NCBI RefSeq assembly: GCF_037975445.1
Contig: NZ_CP150254.1
Coordinates: 2,974,001 to 3,038,000, forward strand
From: Peribacillus sp. FSL P2-0133
Lineage (GTDB): Bacteria; Bacillota; Bacilli; Bacillales; DSM-1321
Length of the DNA: 64,000 nucleotides
Reading direction: 5' to 3'
Part shown: positions 54,164 through 63,815 of the stretch, piece after piece
Position numbering within the stretch: position 1 is the stretch's first letter
How the letters are laid out: every line of letters starts with the position of its first letter
Notes under the pieces: model-generated
Databases searched by the model: none
What the model was told of the DNA's origin: nothing
What the model saw: only the letters and a program-made list of their open reading frames with translations
Translations under genes and position numbers: made by a program

Positions 54164-54991
54164 ATGAACAAAAAATTATTAGCAGGTGCCGGGGTAGCGT
54201 TTACGTTGTTATTCAGTCCACTAAGTCAAGCTTTTGCAGCAGAAACAATAGGAGACTTAAGAAAGGTTGATAATGTTGCCCATCGTGGTGCATCGGCATA
54301 TGCACCTGAAAATACGATTGCTGCTTATGATAAAGCAGTAAAAATGAAGGCAGATTATATTGAAATTGATGTTCAAAGAAGCAAGGATGGAGAATTAGTA
54401 CTTATCCATGATACGACAGTTGATCGTACAACGGATGGATCTGGAAAAGTTGGTGATTTCACGTTTGAAGAACTAAGAAGCCTAGATGCAGGCAGCTGGA
54501 AAGGTGAGCAATTTGCTGGTGAACAAATCCCAACATTTGATGAGATTCTTGATCGTTACCACGGAAAAATTGGAATATTAGTAGAATTAAAGGCTCCAGA
54601 GCTATATCCTGGGATTGAAGAAAGTGTAGCTGAAGAATTAAAAAAACGAAATCTTGATAAACCACAAAATGAAAAAATCATTCTACAATCATTTAACCAT
54701 GAATCAATGGAAAAAATGAATGATCTCGTTCCTAAAGTTCCAATCGGTGTGTTAACATCTTCAAGAGCTGACACAACAGAACAAGCCTTACAGGAATTTT
54801 CAACATATGCTGACTATTTTAATCCAAGCTATGGAATTGTTACTAAAGAATTAGTGAATCAAGTTCACTCTCTTGATATGAAAATTGGATCATGGACAGT
54901 ACGTAGTCAAGAGGCAGCAGATTTCCTATTAGATATGAGAGTTGACGCAATTATTACGGATTATCCAGATTATGTGGATCCAAGAAACTAA
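54164..54991 (+). CDS. Secreted glycerophosphodiester phosphodiesterase
   Basis: 275 residues from ATG 54164 (GGAG 9 bases upstream; in-frame starts at 54131 and 54155 fit less well). Signal peptide ending SQAFA-AE. GDPD signature VAHRGASAYAPENTIAAYD (catalytic H-R...E-N) and DYIEIDVQRSKDGELVLIHDTTVDRTT (metal-binding E-x-D and second catalytic His), with the C-terminal WTVRSQEAADFLLDMRVDAIITDYPD. Hydrolyses glycerophosphodiesters, and possibly teichoic-acid glycerol phosphates, giving glycerol-3-phosphate. It lies between two 61-bp direct repeats. Confidence 0.9.
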   Translation: MNKKLLAGAGVAFTLLFSPLSQAFAAETIGDLRKVDNVAHRGASAYAPENTIAAYDKAVKMKADYIEIDVQRSKDGELVLIHDTTVDRTTDGSGKVGDFTFEELRSLDAGSWKGEQFAGEQIPTFDEILDRYHGKIGILVELKAPELYPGIEESVAEELKKRNLDKPQNEKIILQSFNHESMEKMNDLVPKVPIGVLTSSRADTTEQALQEFSTYADYFNPSYGIVTKELVNQVHSLDMKIGSWTVRSQEAADFLLDMRVDAIITDYPDYVDPRN

Positions 54992-55009
54992 TATTTTTGT
55001 ATAATTATT

Positions 55010-55048
55010 AGAAAAAGGTCGATTTCTACAGGAGATTGATCTTTTTTT
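55010..55048 (+). terminator. Intrinsic terminator of the GDPD gene
   Basis: AAGGTCGATTTCT-ACAG-GAGATTGATCTTTTTTT, with wobble pairs, just after the stop codon. Nothing else was recognised in 55050-55400 apart from a short AGAAAGG/CCTTTCT hairpin. Confidence 0.7.
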
Positions 55049-55402
55049 GGGGTTGAAACCTTCTTAACGTTGGAAATCCCCATTTTCCGGACGTCAATTA
55101 TGGAATGTATGACCCTATTTATTTGAATCGAATAGGTAATTATAAGTCTAAATGTAGTTAATTTCGTTGTAGAGCGTTTCTCAGCATCACATTATTTTAA
55201 AAAGTAGTGTTTTTGTCTGGTAAAAGGTATGTTTTCACTTTCAGTTAGGTTTGCGATCAGCTTTTATTTTAAACTTTAGAGATCCCAAAATATATATTTG
55301 GGCGGCAGCACTACAGACTGATCAGAAAGGAAAAACACCTTTCTGTCATTCTGTACGTGTCGCTTTTTTTCTGTATAGATTTCGAATTCACCATAATAAC
55401 TA

Positions 55403-55906
55403 TTATGAAGAAGCAGATGCTATTTTTTCTTTAAATGCCTTCATTTTTTCTGTCGTGTCATTAGTTAACTGCTTTATTTTTTCCACATCTGATTGATCCT
55501 TTTTTATTTCATCGATGAGTGGATAAAGACTTTCTTCGATGTTTTTATAATCTACAGGGTGCTGTTCCTCTACTTGTTTTTCTATTGAATCCCAACTTTC
55601 TTCAAGGTCTTTGCCTGTTGTTTGGATTTGCTCGGTATTTTCAGACTCTGTTTCTATATTGGCCTTTAGTTCCAGCAGTGAAATGATCACTTCTTCGCTA
55701 CCGCTTGAAAGAAAATCTGGCATGTCTTCACTTGTTGCTGTTGCTTCTTCCACAGTCTGCTTTTCTGGTTGTTCACTGTCTGCTCCGTCTTCTGTTAATT
55801 CTGTTTGCTCTTCATTGGCTTTTTCATCGTTAACATTAGAGCTGCAGCCAGCTGTCATTAAAAGCATAAAAATCATCACCACTAAAAAACAACTAAATTT
55901 TTTCAT
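55403..55906 (-). CDS. Acidic lipoprotein with helical C-terminal domain
   Basis: 167 residues. Lipobox MTAGC (C21), then a 55-residue acidic, low-complexity linker rich in E, Q, T and S, then a predicted helical bundle SLLELKANIETESENTEQIQ ... SDVEKIKQLTNDTTEKMKAFKE. This layout is common among Bacillus cell-surface lipoproteins of unknown function. No enzyme motif. Confidence 0.7.
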   Translation of the reverse strand: MKKFSCFLVVMIFMLLMTAGCSSNVNDEKANEEQTELTEDGADSEQPEKQTVEEATATSEDMPDFLSSGSEEVIISLLELKANIETESENTEQIQTTGKDLEESWDSIEKQVEEQHPVDYKNIEESLYPLIDEIKKDQSDVEKIKQLTNDTTEKMKAFKEKIASASS

Positions 55907-55988
55907 TTTAATCCACCTCTGGAAATACTATTTTTATCTTTCATCTGTTCAAAAAAATGAATGGTTTTTGGTGTTCAAGTTTTCTAAC

Positions 55989-56326
55989 TTAAACAACTTT
56001 TTTGCTACTTATCAGCGTTCCTGATTCTTTATTTTTGCAAAAGACATTATTTACGCCTTGACCATTTATATCACCGGCCTGCTTATCTTTCACAAAGTAA
56101 TAAGTGGATGCCCTTTGTACGTTGTTTGCTTTTGTCCGTCATCTCCTATGATTGTTTTAAACTCTTTTTTGTCCAACCATTTAGAGGAGATGATGTTATC
56201 TGCATGGAAAGGCGGCCAAATTTCACTACCTTGACCTTTGCAATTACTGACGCTTGAATCACTTTTTGTGAAATAATAAAGTGTCATTCCTTTTTGGTCA
56301 TTAAATACTTTCCCACTTCGTCTGAT
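55989..56326 (-). pseudogene. COG4315-like secreted repeat lipoprotein remnant, frameshifted
   Basis: Frame 1 holds FNDQKGMTLYYFTKSDSSVS NC and GQKQTTYKGHPL; frame 2 continues KDKQAGDINGQGVNNVFCKN to a stop at 55989. This is the Yx(F/W/Y)xxD secreted-repeat family (PF03640). Adding one T after ...GHPL (near 56098) restores HPLYYFVKDKQAGD. The 5' part (signal peptide, first repeat) is missing or scrambled beyond 56326. Confidence 0.7.
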
Positions 56327-56525
56327 TTAGCATTTTAAGCTTGTACTTTTTTGACTCATCCTGAATTATAGTGAAGGAGAAGGTTTTAGGCATATTTCAC
56401 ATCCTTCCATCTATTCAAACGGAACCTTAGCAAAAAGGTATTGCCAGGCCGTTTTCTGCCCTCATCTTATCAAAACGGTCCTATCTCTTTCGTTCATCTA
56501 AAGCAACCTATACCATGTGGTTTGA

Positions 56526-56586
56526 AATCCTGCGAATAAGCGAGTATTCGTGAGCATTATCTATTAAACTGAGGGAGTTCATTAAG
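56526..56586 (+). repeat. 61-bp direct repeat, right copy
   Basis: AATCCTGCGAATAAGCGAGT ... ATTAAG; partner of 53726-53786, 2.8 kb apart. 56330-56525 shows only degraded DNA. Confidence 0.7.
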
Positions 56587-56613
56587 AAAAGCGATTCTTA
56601 TTAAAGAATCGCG
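56587..56613 (-). terminator. Terminator of cidAB
   Basis: GCGATTCT-TATTAA-AGAATCGC stem followed by TTTTCTT on the minus strand, about 30 bases after the cidB stop. Confidence 0.7.
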
Positions 56614-56644
56614 CCCTTTAATGTAAGGGGTGGCACCAATTTTC

Positions 56645-57337
56645 CTACACGTTCAAAGTATGGATAAAAGGTGTTAGGATTAATGCCCAGATGACTGTAA
56701 AGATGGCAGTCAGAATGTAGGATACACTGGAGATTGTTCCCGCTTTTTCCCCGATTTTAAACGCTTTTGCAGTCCCAAGTGCCTGTGCACCCAAACCATA
56801 CATCATGCCAATAGACAATGGATGCTTAATGGAAAAGTGCTTCATTATAGCTGGCCCTATGAAGACACCTACAAAGCATGTCAACATACTAAAAAGAACA
56901 GTTATGGCAGGGGTCCCTCCAATGGATTCAGACAAACTGACAGCAATTGGAATGGTGACAATGCGAGGAATAATACTGAGCGTATAATCCTTTCCCATTG
57001 CAAGCAGGTAAGTACATAAAATGCCAGAAACAACAGCAATCAAGGAACCGGCTGCAAGACTACATACAATCACGCGCCAATTTTTCGCCAGAAACGACCA
57101 GTTTCGATACAATGGAATGGCTAATGCAACGGTTACAACGTCTAACAATTTATTTAGTGGAAAAGTGCCATTAGCATATTCTTTGTATGGTATATCCATT
57201 ATCAAAAGGAGAACAATGAGCATAACAGGAGTGAGAATGATTGGTGAAAATAACAATCCTGGTTTTTTCCGATTAATCTTTTTCGCCAAAAAATAAAAAA
57301 GGACAGTAATAATTACATAAAAGATCTTGGTAACCAT
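56645..57337 (-). CDS. cidB: CidB/LrgB family membrane protein
   Basis: 230 residues, 6-7 helices. LrgB signature LLDVVTVALAIPLYRNW and IPRIVTIPIAVSLSESIGGTPAITVLF, then YGLGAQALGTAKAFKIG. Partner of a CidA/LrgA holin-like protein; such pairs influence murein hydrolase release, cell death and pyruvate/acetate handling. Overlaps cidA by 25 bases, so translationally coupled. Confidence 0.85.
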   Translation of the reverse strand: MVTKIFYVIITVLFYFLAKKINRKKPGLLFSPIILTPVMLIVLLLIMDIPYKEYANGTFPLNKLLDVVTVALAIPLYRNWSFLAKNWRVIVCSLAAGSLIAVVSGILCTYLLAMGKDYTLSIIPRIVTIPIAVSLSESIGGTPAITVLFSMLTCFVGVFIGPAIMKHFSIKHPLSIGMMYGLGAQALGTAKAFKIGEKAGTISSVSYILTAIFTVIWALILTPFIHTLNV

Positions 57338-57708
57338 TTCCTTGCTTCACCGTCTTTTCTTTCTAAAATCCTATCGGAGATGACACCTGTTGCTATCATC
57401 ATAAGTGCTGTACCACTAACAACAATGAATAAAATACTTAGGCCTTTGATGCCAAATATCCATGAATATTCCATAAATCCAACGACTGCCGGTATGAAAA
57501 ATAACATCATCTCGGAAATAATAAGCGTAGCCCCCGCTTGCACCCAATTTAATTTAATCAAGCGTAAATGAAGACCGAAGAGTAATAAAATCATCCCGAT
57601 AATACTTCCTGGAATAGGTACATGAAGAAGAGAGACAATATAGTCACCGATCCAGGTAAATGCAATAATAACCCCAATTTGCAATAAAATTGTTAAGCCC
57701 TTTTTCAA
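57313..57708 (-). CDS. cidA: CidA/LrgA holin-like protein
   Basis: TTG start at 57708, 9 bases after GGAGG; an in-frame extension to 57795 has no SD and lacks homology. 131 residues, four helices; CidA core LLHVPIPGSIIGMILLLFGL and the SEMMLFFIPAVVGFMEY segment. Works with cidB; controlled by the codirectional upstream LysR gene. Confidence 0.85.
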   Translation of the reverse strand: MKKGLTILLQIGVIIAFTWIGDYIVSLLHVPIPGSIIGMILLLFGLHLRLIKLNWVQAGATLIISEMMLFFIPAVVGFMEYSWIFGIKGLSILFIVVSGTALMMIATGVISDRILERKDGEARKWLPRSFM

Positions 57709-57821
57709 GAGCAACACCTCCGAAATAGAACAATATGTAATATAGATCATTCTACTTGGAGATTCACGATTCGTAAAATATATAAAAGACATCAAAACTA
57801 TTCCATGAAGTTATAGTTAGG

Positions 57822-58694
57822 TTATCCTTCCTGAAGATAAGTAATGAACTCCCGAACTGCATAGGAAAGATACTTATTCTTTTTATAAATCAATGCCAAT
57901 TCCCAATCAACCTGAGGTGAAGTAATAGAAACAATAGAAACCTGATCCTTAAATCGGTTTGCTACCGACTTAGGAACAACAGATATCCCAAATTGTGCCG
58001 CTACCATCTCTCCAACGATATCCCATAAGGAACTTTTGTAGACTAAATTGGGTTCAAATCCCGATTGCAAACAGGCCTTCATTACCACATCATGCAGAAC
58101 ATATTCTTCGGTAAAAAGAATAAAGGCTTCCTCCTTTAATTCAGATAAAAGTACTGATTTTCTTTCCGACAGCCAATGATCCCTGTCAACAATGACAACT
58201 AGTTCTTCTTTGAATAAGGGGATGGATCCGAACACTTCAGAGTCAACTGGTGATACGGTAATACCCACATCCACTTCCCCTTGTACTACTTTTCGTTCTA
58301 ATTGTTTCCCGGTAAATTCGACCATTTGCATTTCAATTTGCGGATAACCCTTTTTAAAATCAGCCAGCACGTTCGGAAATAACATTACACCCAAAGTCGG
58401 CATTAATCCCATTTTAATGGTTCCCTTTTTTACATGAACGACTTCGTTTACAGAAGAATGGATATCTTCCATCATCTGCAAAATTTTCAATGCTTGATCA
58501 TAAACAATCTTGCCCGCATCTGTCAGCTCCACTTTTCTCTCCGAACGATCTAGCAACATCACTTGAAGCTCCACTTCCAGGCTTTTTATCATCTTACTAA
58601 TGGAAGGCTGAGATACATGTAGGCTCTCAGATGCCTTCGTAAAATTCTTTTGTTTGGCTACTTCTACAAAATATTTAAGATGTTGAATATCCAT
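57822..58694 (-). CDS. cidR: LysR-type regulator, CidR-like
   Basis: 290 residues. N-terminal HTH MDIQHLKYFVEVAKQKNFTK ASESLHVSQPSISKMIKSLE is a standard LysR domain; the rest is a periplasmic-binding-type effector domain. Located immediately upstream of cidA on the same strand (113 bases apart), which fits CidR, the acetate-responsive activator of cid operons. The symbol is by context and family, not by unique motif. Confidence 0.72.
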   Translation of the reverse strand: MDIQHLKYFVEVAKQKNFTKASESLHVSQPSISKMIKSLEVELQVMLLDRSERKVELTDAGKIVYDQALKILQMMEDIHSSVNEVVHVKKGTIKMGLMPTLGVMLFPNVLADFKKGYPQIEMQMVEFTGKQLERKVVQGEVDVGITVSPVDSEVFGSIPLFKEELVVIVDRDHWLSERKSVLLSELKEEAFILFTEEYVLHDVVMKACLQSGFEPNLVYKSSLWDIVGEMVAAQFGISVVPKSVANRFKDQVSIVSITSPQVDWELALIYKKNKYLSYAVREFITYLQEG

Positions 58695-59459
58695 TTTAAA
58701 ACTCCCCGGTACTATAATTATAATTCCTTCCCGTCATACTTAATGGTTCCATATTTTCATTTCGAACAACCTTCTAATTCATTATATTTTATTGTGTTCG
58801 ATTCTACATAATTGGGAAGATGATTTTTGGACATCCTTTAACATATTCATTTATTCTTAAAAGTGGTAAATCTCGATATACAATGAAGATTGTATACCTC
58901 ATTGTTTTTAAAGACCTTCATATTTTTATTGGTGGTCTTTTTATTCTTATTACATAAATGTTCAATTTCCTTATAAAGAGTTATTCCACAAAATGGACCG
59001 ATTGCTGAACAAAAGTAAAAAAGCAAACATTTCATAAATAAGTTATTATTTGTTCCAAAACTCGTCCTTTTCTGAACACGCTCAAATTCCCGTTGAAATG
59101 AATGTTTGTTACTTTAGGTGATAATTCCCACTTTTTTTAAGTGCTATTTTGCACGTATATAATTACTGTTACTTTTCATTTGTTTTGTCGTTTTTTTGTC
59201 ATAGAAAAAGGCGTATAGAAGGGGTACCGCCAACATTTCGGATTTTGTACGCTAAGCAAATCCCAGCAAAAAAGGCCGTTTCCTGTACGTTAGGAAATGA
59301 CTTTTTTTATTTCTCTTATAGTGCTAAAGCATCTGTTGAAAAAGAATCAACTGTAACTTTGAAATATAGATTGATCAAAATAGATTCTTTTCTAGTAAAC
59401 AATTTTTATAAAATAGATTGATTATTTTTAGCGATCCTTGTAGAACTAAACCAGCTAAT
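58695..59459. other. Intergenic region with relic repeats
   Basis: Holds a copy of the second repeat family (58992-59075), a solo IS4-like end GGGGTACCGCCAACATTTC (59222-59240) and a third hairpin of the GATTGATCAAAA family (AAAGAATC 59341-59348 / GATTCTTT 59383-59390). No gene supported; a 90-codon frame at 59149 has no SD or similarity. Confidence 0.45.
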
Positions 59460-61008
59460 AGGATGTCAATATCTTTCTCTAATATTTTCATTTCCCTTAT
59501 GATATACTATTTTTGACCATGCCAAATAACCCTCCAAAACCCTTTTGGAAGGATTTTTCTCTGTTTCACAAAACCGTTAATTAGGCTAAATCTAGGAACG
59601 TTTCTTTTCTCTTTAATAAAGCATAAATCCAATTAAGCAACTTATTCATATAGGCAACGATTGACACTTTGGCAGGTTTTCCTTCTGATTTTTTCTTATC
59701 ATAGAATGCTTTAAGCTTTTTGTTCCTTGAACTTCTTATGCCGCATAGTACGGCAAGATACAGAGAATGACGTAGTCTGCTCGAACCTCTTTTTGTAATA
59801 CGATTAATGGTCGCCGTAAACTTACCCGATGAGTGAACACTTGGATCTACTCCAGCGAAGGCAACCAGTTTTTTCGGGTGATTAAACCGATCGATTTCAC
59901 CAATTTCAGAGATAATCGTGGCTGCGATTTTTTCTCCGATACCGGGAATCGATTGGATGATCTTATACTCTTCCAGTTCATTTGCCAGGGCCACTATACG
60001 ATCTTCCAACTCAGAGAGGTGTCCCTGGTCATACGAAGATTGATTACGTGACTTTGATACACGTTTATTTGAAATGGATTTCGAGACGCGGAGTCCATTA
60101 TTTTTTTTGCTTTTTCCCATGCCCATTCACCCGATCGGCTAGAACAGAACTCTATAACACTCTTTGCTAGTCTACTTTCTCCGGCTGTTAATACCGCCTC
60201 TGAAGTAGGATATTCCTTTAACATCAATAAAGAAACCTTCGAATATAGATCCCCAAAAACCTTCCGGTATTCAGGAAACACTTGATCTAAAATGGTGTGA
60301 AACTGAAGTTTAGCTTCCACATACATATTCGTTACGATTTCCTGTTGTCTGGACAAATTCCGAAGGTCTTATAGCTGAATTTCTCTAATTTTATGAGGTT
60401 CTAAATCCTCTTTGTAATACAGCACACACAACTGGTACGCATCGATTGCGTCTGTTTTTACCTTTCGTAAACTGGTCTTCTTTGCCTGATAAGAAATAAT
60501 GGGGTTTAGTAAGATATATAGAATCCCTTGTTCCTCCAAGTATTGAATAACAGGAGTATGGTAATGCCCTGTAGATTCTAAAATGACCATAGGCATCTGC
60601 CCTGTCACTTCTTCAACCTCTTTTAAAAAGTCTAAAAAATGATCCAATTCCTCCTTGGTATGCTTCATTGAAAAGCTCTTCCCATACGGTTTAGATTGAT
60701 CTAAGAATGCCTGAACTTGACTCTCTCCTTTTGCCACATCCAGACCAACAACTGGATTCATTACCTTTACCTCCTCTACTTATTAACCAGTACCCCTAGT
60801 CCTCCATGTAGTGTCATAGCTTCGCTTGTTATACGAGATCTACGTCCCAACCAGCCTCAAACATGTTTCTACAAGTAGGGGGCAGACAGTTTACTTCACG
60901 GGATCATGTCCCACGCACCCGTACGTCCTACCCTGGCTACTGATATAATAGATTCTATTAAAAAAAGGTCAACCAGTAATTTTTACTGGTCAACCTTATA
61001 ATACGAAG
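59460..61008 (-). mobile_element. IS110-family insertion sequence, copy 3, degenerate
   Basis: Bounded by AG at 59460-59461 and 61007-61008, with ACCAGCTAAT on the left and CACCCGTTAGTTG on the right, as in copy 1. Very similar to copy 1 throughout, including the 5' noncoding end (ACGCACCCGT at 60913-60922) and the outer hairpin, but one A shorter at the right terminus. Confidence 0.85.
59581..60761 (-). pseudogene. IS110-family transposase, doubly broken
   Basis: Same N-terminal half MNPVVGLDVAKGE... and same in-frame TAA (60369-60371) as copy 1. A further 22-base deletion near 60027 (within ...CCTGGT/CATACG) shifts the frame in the C-terminal half. Confidence 0.85.
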
Positions 61009-61025
61009 CACCCGTTAGTTGAACA
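61009..61025 (-). repeat. Right arm of the repeat interrupted by IS110 copy 3
   Basis: CACCCGTTAGTTGAACA continues the family consensus after the IS; the left arm at 59449-59459 is CCAGCTAAT. It ends 14 bases from the stop of the DinB remnant. Confidence 0.65.
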
Positions 61026-61039
61026 AAATAACGAACATC

Positions 61040-61290
61040 TCAACTTTGGCTAAACCATTTACCTAGGCTAATATGAGCTTGATGATATCTATTATGATCT
61101 GCCATGTGCCAAATACCCCATTTAATTGTGGCTTCGTTACCATTTTCATATTCAACTTGTTGATTTAACTGTTTATCTGTTAACTGGTAGCATAAAGATT
61201 TAATCATGCTTATAACATCGCCATGATCATTTATGAGTACATCCAGGGAAATGCCTTTAAGTTGTGGTAACTGATTGTTTTCAAATCCTC
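61040..61290 (-). pseudogene. DinB-family protein, 5'-truncated
   Basis: The remaining 83 codons end KWGIWHMADHNRYHQAHISL GKWFSQS, the C-terminal helix with the metal-binding H-x-x-D-H...H set of DinB/YfiT-like proteins (thiol-dependent transferases). A stop codon precedes the first readable residue (GFENNQLPQLKGI), so the N-terminal half is lost. Confidence 0.65.
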
Positions 61291-61349
61291 AGTTCCTGTT
61301 ATGATTTCTACCAATATTATACATTAAATAAACTATATTCAGTTATTGA

Positions 61350-61412
61350 ACTAAACTGCCCTGTTTGCTCCATAAGAAAAGGAGCTGCCAAAGCAACTCC
61401 TGTTTAAAGTAA
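61350..61412 (-). repeat. Interspersed terminator-like repeat (second hairpin subtype)
   Basis: ACTAAACTGCCCTGTTTGC, ATAAGAAAAGGAGCTGCC-AAA-GCAACTCC, TTTAAAGTAA. The next ~200 bases (to 61619) hold only a short unplaced coding-like scrap (KVIITITGEVAWQTVGGKG, plus strand near 61435). Confidence 0.7.
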
Positions 61413-61619
61413 TATTATGTTTCACGATATTTTGAAGGTAATTATCACCATTACCGGCGAGGTGGCTTGGCAAACAGTCGGCGGAAAGGGAGCGGATTTC
61501 GGAAATTAACTGGAACGTTTTTCAAATGAAATAAAATGCAGGCAAACTCTCTTTTCTTCGAGTTTTGTCTAAGTAATATATTATTAATTCTTTTGCATTT
61601 TATATAAATGATAATTGGA

Positions 61620-62711
61620 TCATAAACGGTTCCTCCACTTTTTTATGCTTATTAAAACCAAAAGAAGAGGCAAGTATAAAACAAGGAAGGCCACGCTGTA
61701 AGGATTGATTATTTTATTTAATACATATAAGGAATCGACATCGAAAAAGAATATGTTGACGAGTATTATGATTATGGACATTACCCATAAGGGATACTTT
61801 TGTTGGACGTTGAATAGGCGCTTGACCCCCCTGCTAGCAGCCCACAAAGGAATGACCATGTTAGTTATAATAACGATGTTCCACCAAGAAACGGTTATGT
61901 ACTCGAACCGTTGTATAAAGGGCAATTCAATAATACTGGTCAATGAGAGTGTTGGCCAAAGGGTAAGGACCAACTGTTTCTGTGAATAAAAGACTGTCGA
62001 AACAAAATAAAGTAATAGGAGCAATAGCGTAGTAGCCAAGGCTCCCCCATGAGCATATTTTTGTGATGTTTCAGGATTTTTGATGAACGGATAAAACATC
62101 AGGATCATTTCAAAACCGAGCATTGATAATGATGTACTTCTGGTTCCTTTCATTATTTCGATTAACGTATGATCGAAAATAGGGAGAAAACTGGTGAAAT
62201 CAGCGTATTTAAAACCATATAGAGGTACAAATAAAAGCCAGTATGAAACAACTACACTTAAAAAGGCAATACCCGTAATGGTTCGGAACCCTCCCGAAAT
62301 GATGTAATAAATCAGGACCAGGAAAACCAAAGCAAATGCCCAAGAAGGTACCTCTTCAAACATCCAAACATGAATGACATTTATATAGCCGATTATGATC
62401 GTCATTCCAAGGGCGAAAAAGTACAGAATGAATAAGAGACTAAAGAAATTCCCAATCCATTTACCCAATGCATGATTATTAGCAGAAATGATATCACCGG
62501 GAACAATACTGAAAATCTTATATATAAGCCAAATTAAGATATGAACAATCAGTCCGGCTAGGAGTATGGAGATCCAGCCATCCGTCCCCGTCGCCTTGGC
62601 TAAATCTCTTTGAAAGTTCAACACGCCTAATCCTGTTTGCATGGAATGCAGTAAAAAAAACACATAGAATGGCGATACCTTATACTTTTCATTCACACCA
62701 GCTTGGTTCAT
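61620..62711 (-). CDS. GerAB-family spore germination permease
   Basis: 363 residues with about 10 helices. Spore_permease (PF03845) pattern: VSPFYVFFLLHSMQTGLGVLN at the start, AKATGTDGWISILLAGL, FEEVPSWAFALVFLV and LGFEMILMFYPFIKNP. GerAB proteins are the amino-acid-binding B subunits of germinant receptors in the inner spore membrane. No A or C subunit gene is adjacent in the window (the only GerC is 42 kb away), so this is a lone permease such as YndE-type paralogues. 62712-63014 has no gene. Confidence 0.85.
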   Translation of the reverse strand: MNQAGVNEKYKVSPFYVFFLLHSMQTGLGVLNFQRDLAKATGTDGWISILLAGLIVHILIWLIYKIFSIVPGDIISANNHALGKWIGNFFSLLFILYFFALGMTIIIGYINVIHVWMFEEVPSWAFALVFLVLIYYIISGGFRTITGIAFLSVVVSYWLLFVPLYGFKYADFTSFLPIFDHTLIEIMKGTRSTSLSMLGFEMILMFYPFIKNPETSQKYAHGGALATTLLLLLLYFVSTVFYSQKQLVLTLWPTLSLTSIIELPFIQRFEYITVSWWNIVIITNMVIPLWAASRGVKRLFNVQQKYPLWVMSIIIILVNIFFFDVDSLYVLNKIINPYSVAFLVLYLPLLLVLISIKKWRNRL

Positions 62712-63014
62712 AATGTACCCTCATTTATATCACTCGTATTTCCTATGTTAATAATCTGGCTTTTAAAGGAGTAATTTATTCAAAGGATACAAACGGTAAG
62801 TACAGTTCGAACCTCCCTCAATAAACTAATCACAATCTTACGACTGCTCTGGAAGGAAGGTTGCATTCCTATTTTAGTCGGTATACATTTCTACAGTGTA
62901 TTAGACATAAAAACTAATTCACTATAAATACATAAAAATACAGTGTAAATTCGGGAATTTTCGAATTTACACCGTTAAGTCTTTTTTAAAGAAAATCTTA
63001 TATAGATTTGAAAC

Positions 63015-63360
63015 TTAGGAAACCATCGTCAACACTACGCTGGCCACTTGCTTCGGCTGGATGAGCTTTTCCCGCATATGCTGTGCAGCTAGAGCATTTT
63101 TCACTTCTTCATTGTCACCAAGTATGGACGAATCAATGAATCCTGGAGCAACTCCTACAACTCGGATACCGTGTTCAGCTAACTCTAATGCCCCAGATTT
63201 AGACATCATAACCACAGCTGCCTTAGCTGGGTTGTAATTAATACTTCCAAATGCTGCCATTATCCCATGGATTGATGCTGTATTAACGATAGTTCCTTTT
63301 CATTTAATTCAACCATTTTTTTAGCATCGGTAACGACAAAGAGAGGTACCCCAAAGGAAG
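63015..63360 (-). pseudogene. Short-chain dehydrogenase (SDR) remnant
   Basis: The C-terminal part NYNPAKAAVVMMSKSGALELA, VVGVAPGFIDS and QPKQVASVVLTMVS shows the SDR Y-x-x-x-K catalytic pair and PG motif. Upstream KGTIVNTASIHGIM joins out of frame to FGVPLFVVTDAKKMVELNE, so there is an internal deletion or frameshift and no N-terminal cofactor motif. Confidence 0.7.
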
Positions 63361-63420
63361 TGACCTCACTATTATGTGGGCCTCTGCCCCTTTGGGATAG
63401 CCTCTCATTCTTAAGCAGTT

Positions 63421-63552
63421 TTACTTATTTTCAGATTCATTTTTGCCCATGCCTTCAGCTAATTGTTCAAATGATTTAACCTTACCATGTGGATTCTGCG
63501 ATTGTTTACGATCTTTCCATTGGCGTTCTTCTTGTCGCTTAGATTGAGTCAT
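63421..63552 (-). CDS. 43-residue conserved small protein, DUF6254-like
   Basis: ATG 63552 with AAAGGAG 9 bases upstream; encodes MTQSKRQEERQWKDRKQSQN followed by PHGKVKSFEQLAEGMG. Highly charged; the form resembles the DUF6254 family found in spore formers. Too short for most gene callers but with an excellent SD. Confidence 0.6.
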   Translation of the reverse strand: MTQSKRQEERQWKDRKQSQNPHGKVKSFEQLAEGMGKNESENK

Positions 63553-63632
63553 CTAAATAAGCTCCTTTACATAAAGTCTTTTTACTCGGTGCAGTCATCA
63601 CTTATCATCAGTTCGAGTCTAGCAAGTATTAA

Positions 63633-63815
63633 TTAATGCATGCCTTTCCACTCACCTTGATTTTTAGATGCTTTTTCTTTTTTTGCTTTATTTTTATGTG
63701 CTTGATTAGCTTTTGCACTGCCAAATTCTTGGGAAAATTCTGAATCAGTTTTGCTTGAATTGAATCCTTGTTTGTTCTTTTGGTCTGCATCATTTTTCTT
63801 TGTTCGTTTTGCCAT
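63633..63815 (-). CDS. Small basic SASP-like protein
   Basis: 60 residues, MAKRTKKNDADQKNKQGFN then SEFSQEFGSAKANQAHKNKA, with AAGGAGGGG before the ATG. Lys/Asn/Gln-rich and without hydrophobic segments; similar in composition and in the SEFxQEF...Q pattern to gamma-type small acid-soluble spore proteins. Probable spore protein; the family is not certain. 63816-64000 is an AT-rich promoter-like region. Confidence 0.5.
   Translation of the reverse strand: MAKRTKKNDADQKNKQGFNSSKTDSEFSQEFGSAKANQAHKNKAKKEKASKNQGEWKGMH

Noticed and set aside
59149-59421. 90-codon plus-strand frame before IS110 copy 3
   Set aside because: It runs across a solo IS end and a hairpin repeat, with no SD or similarity.
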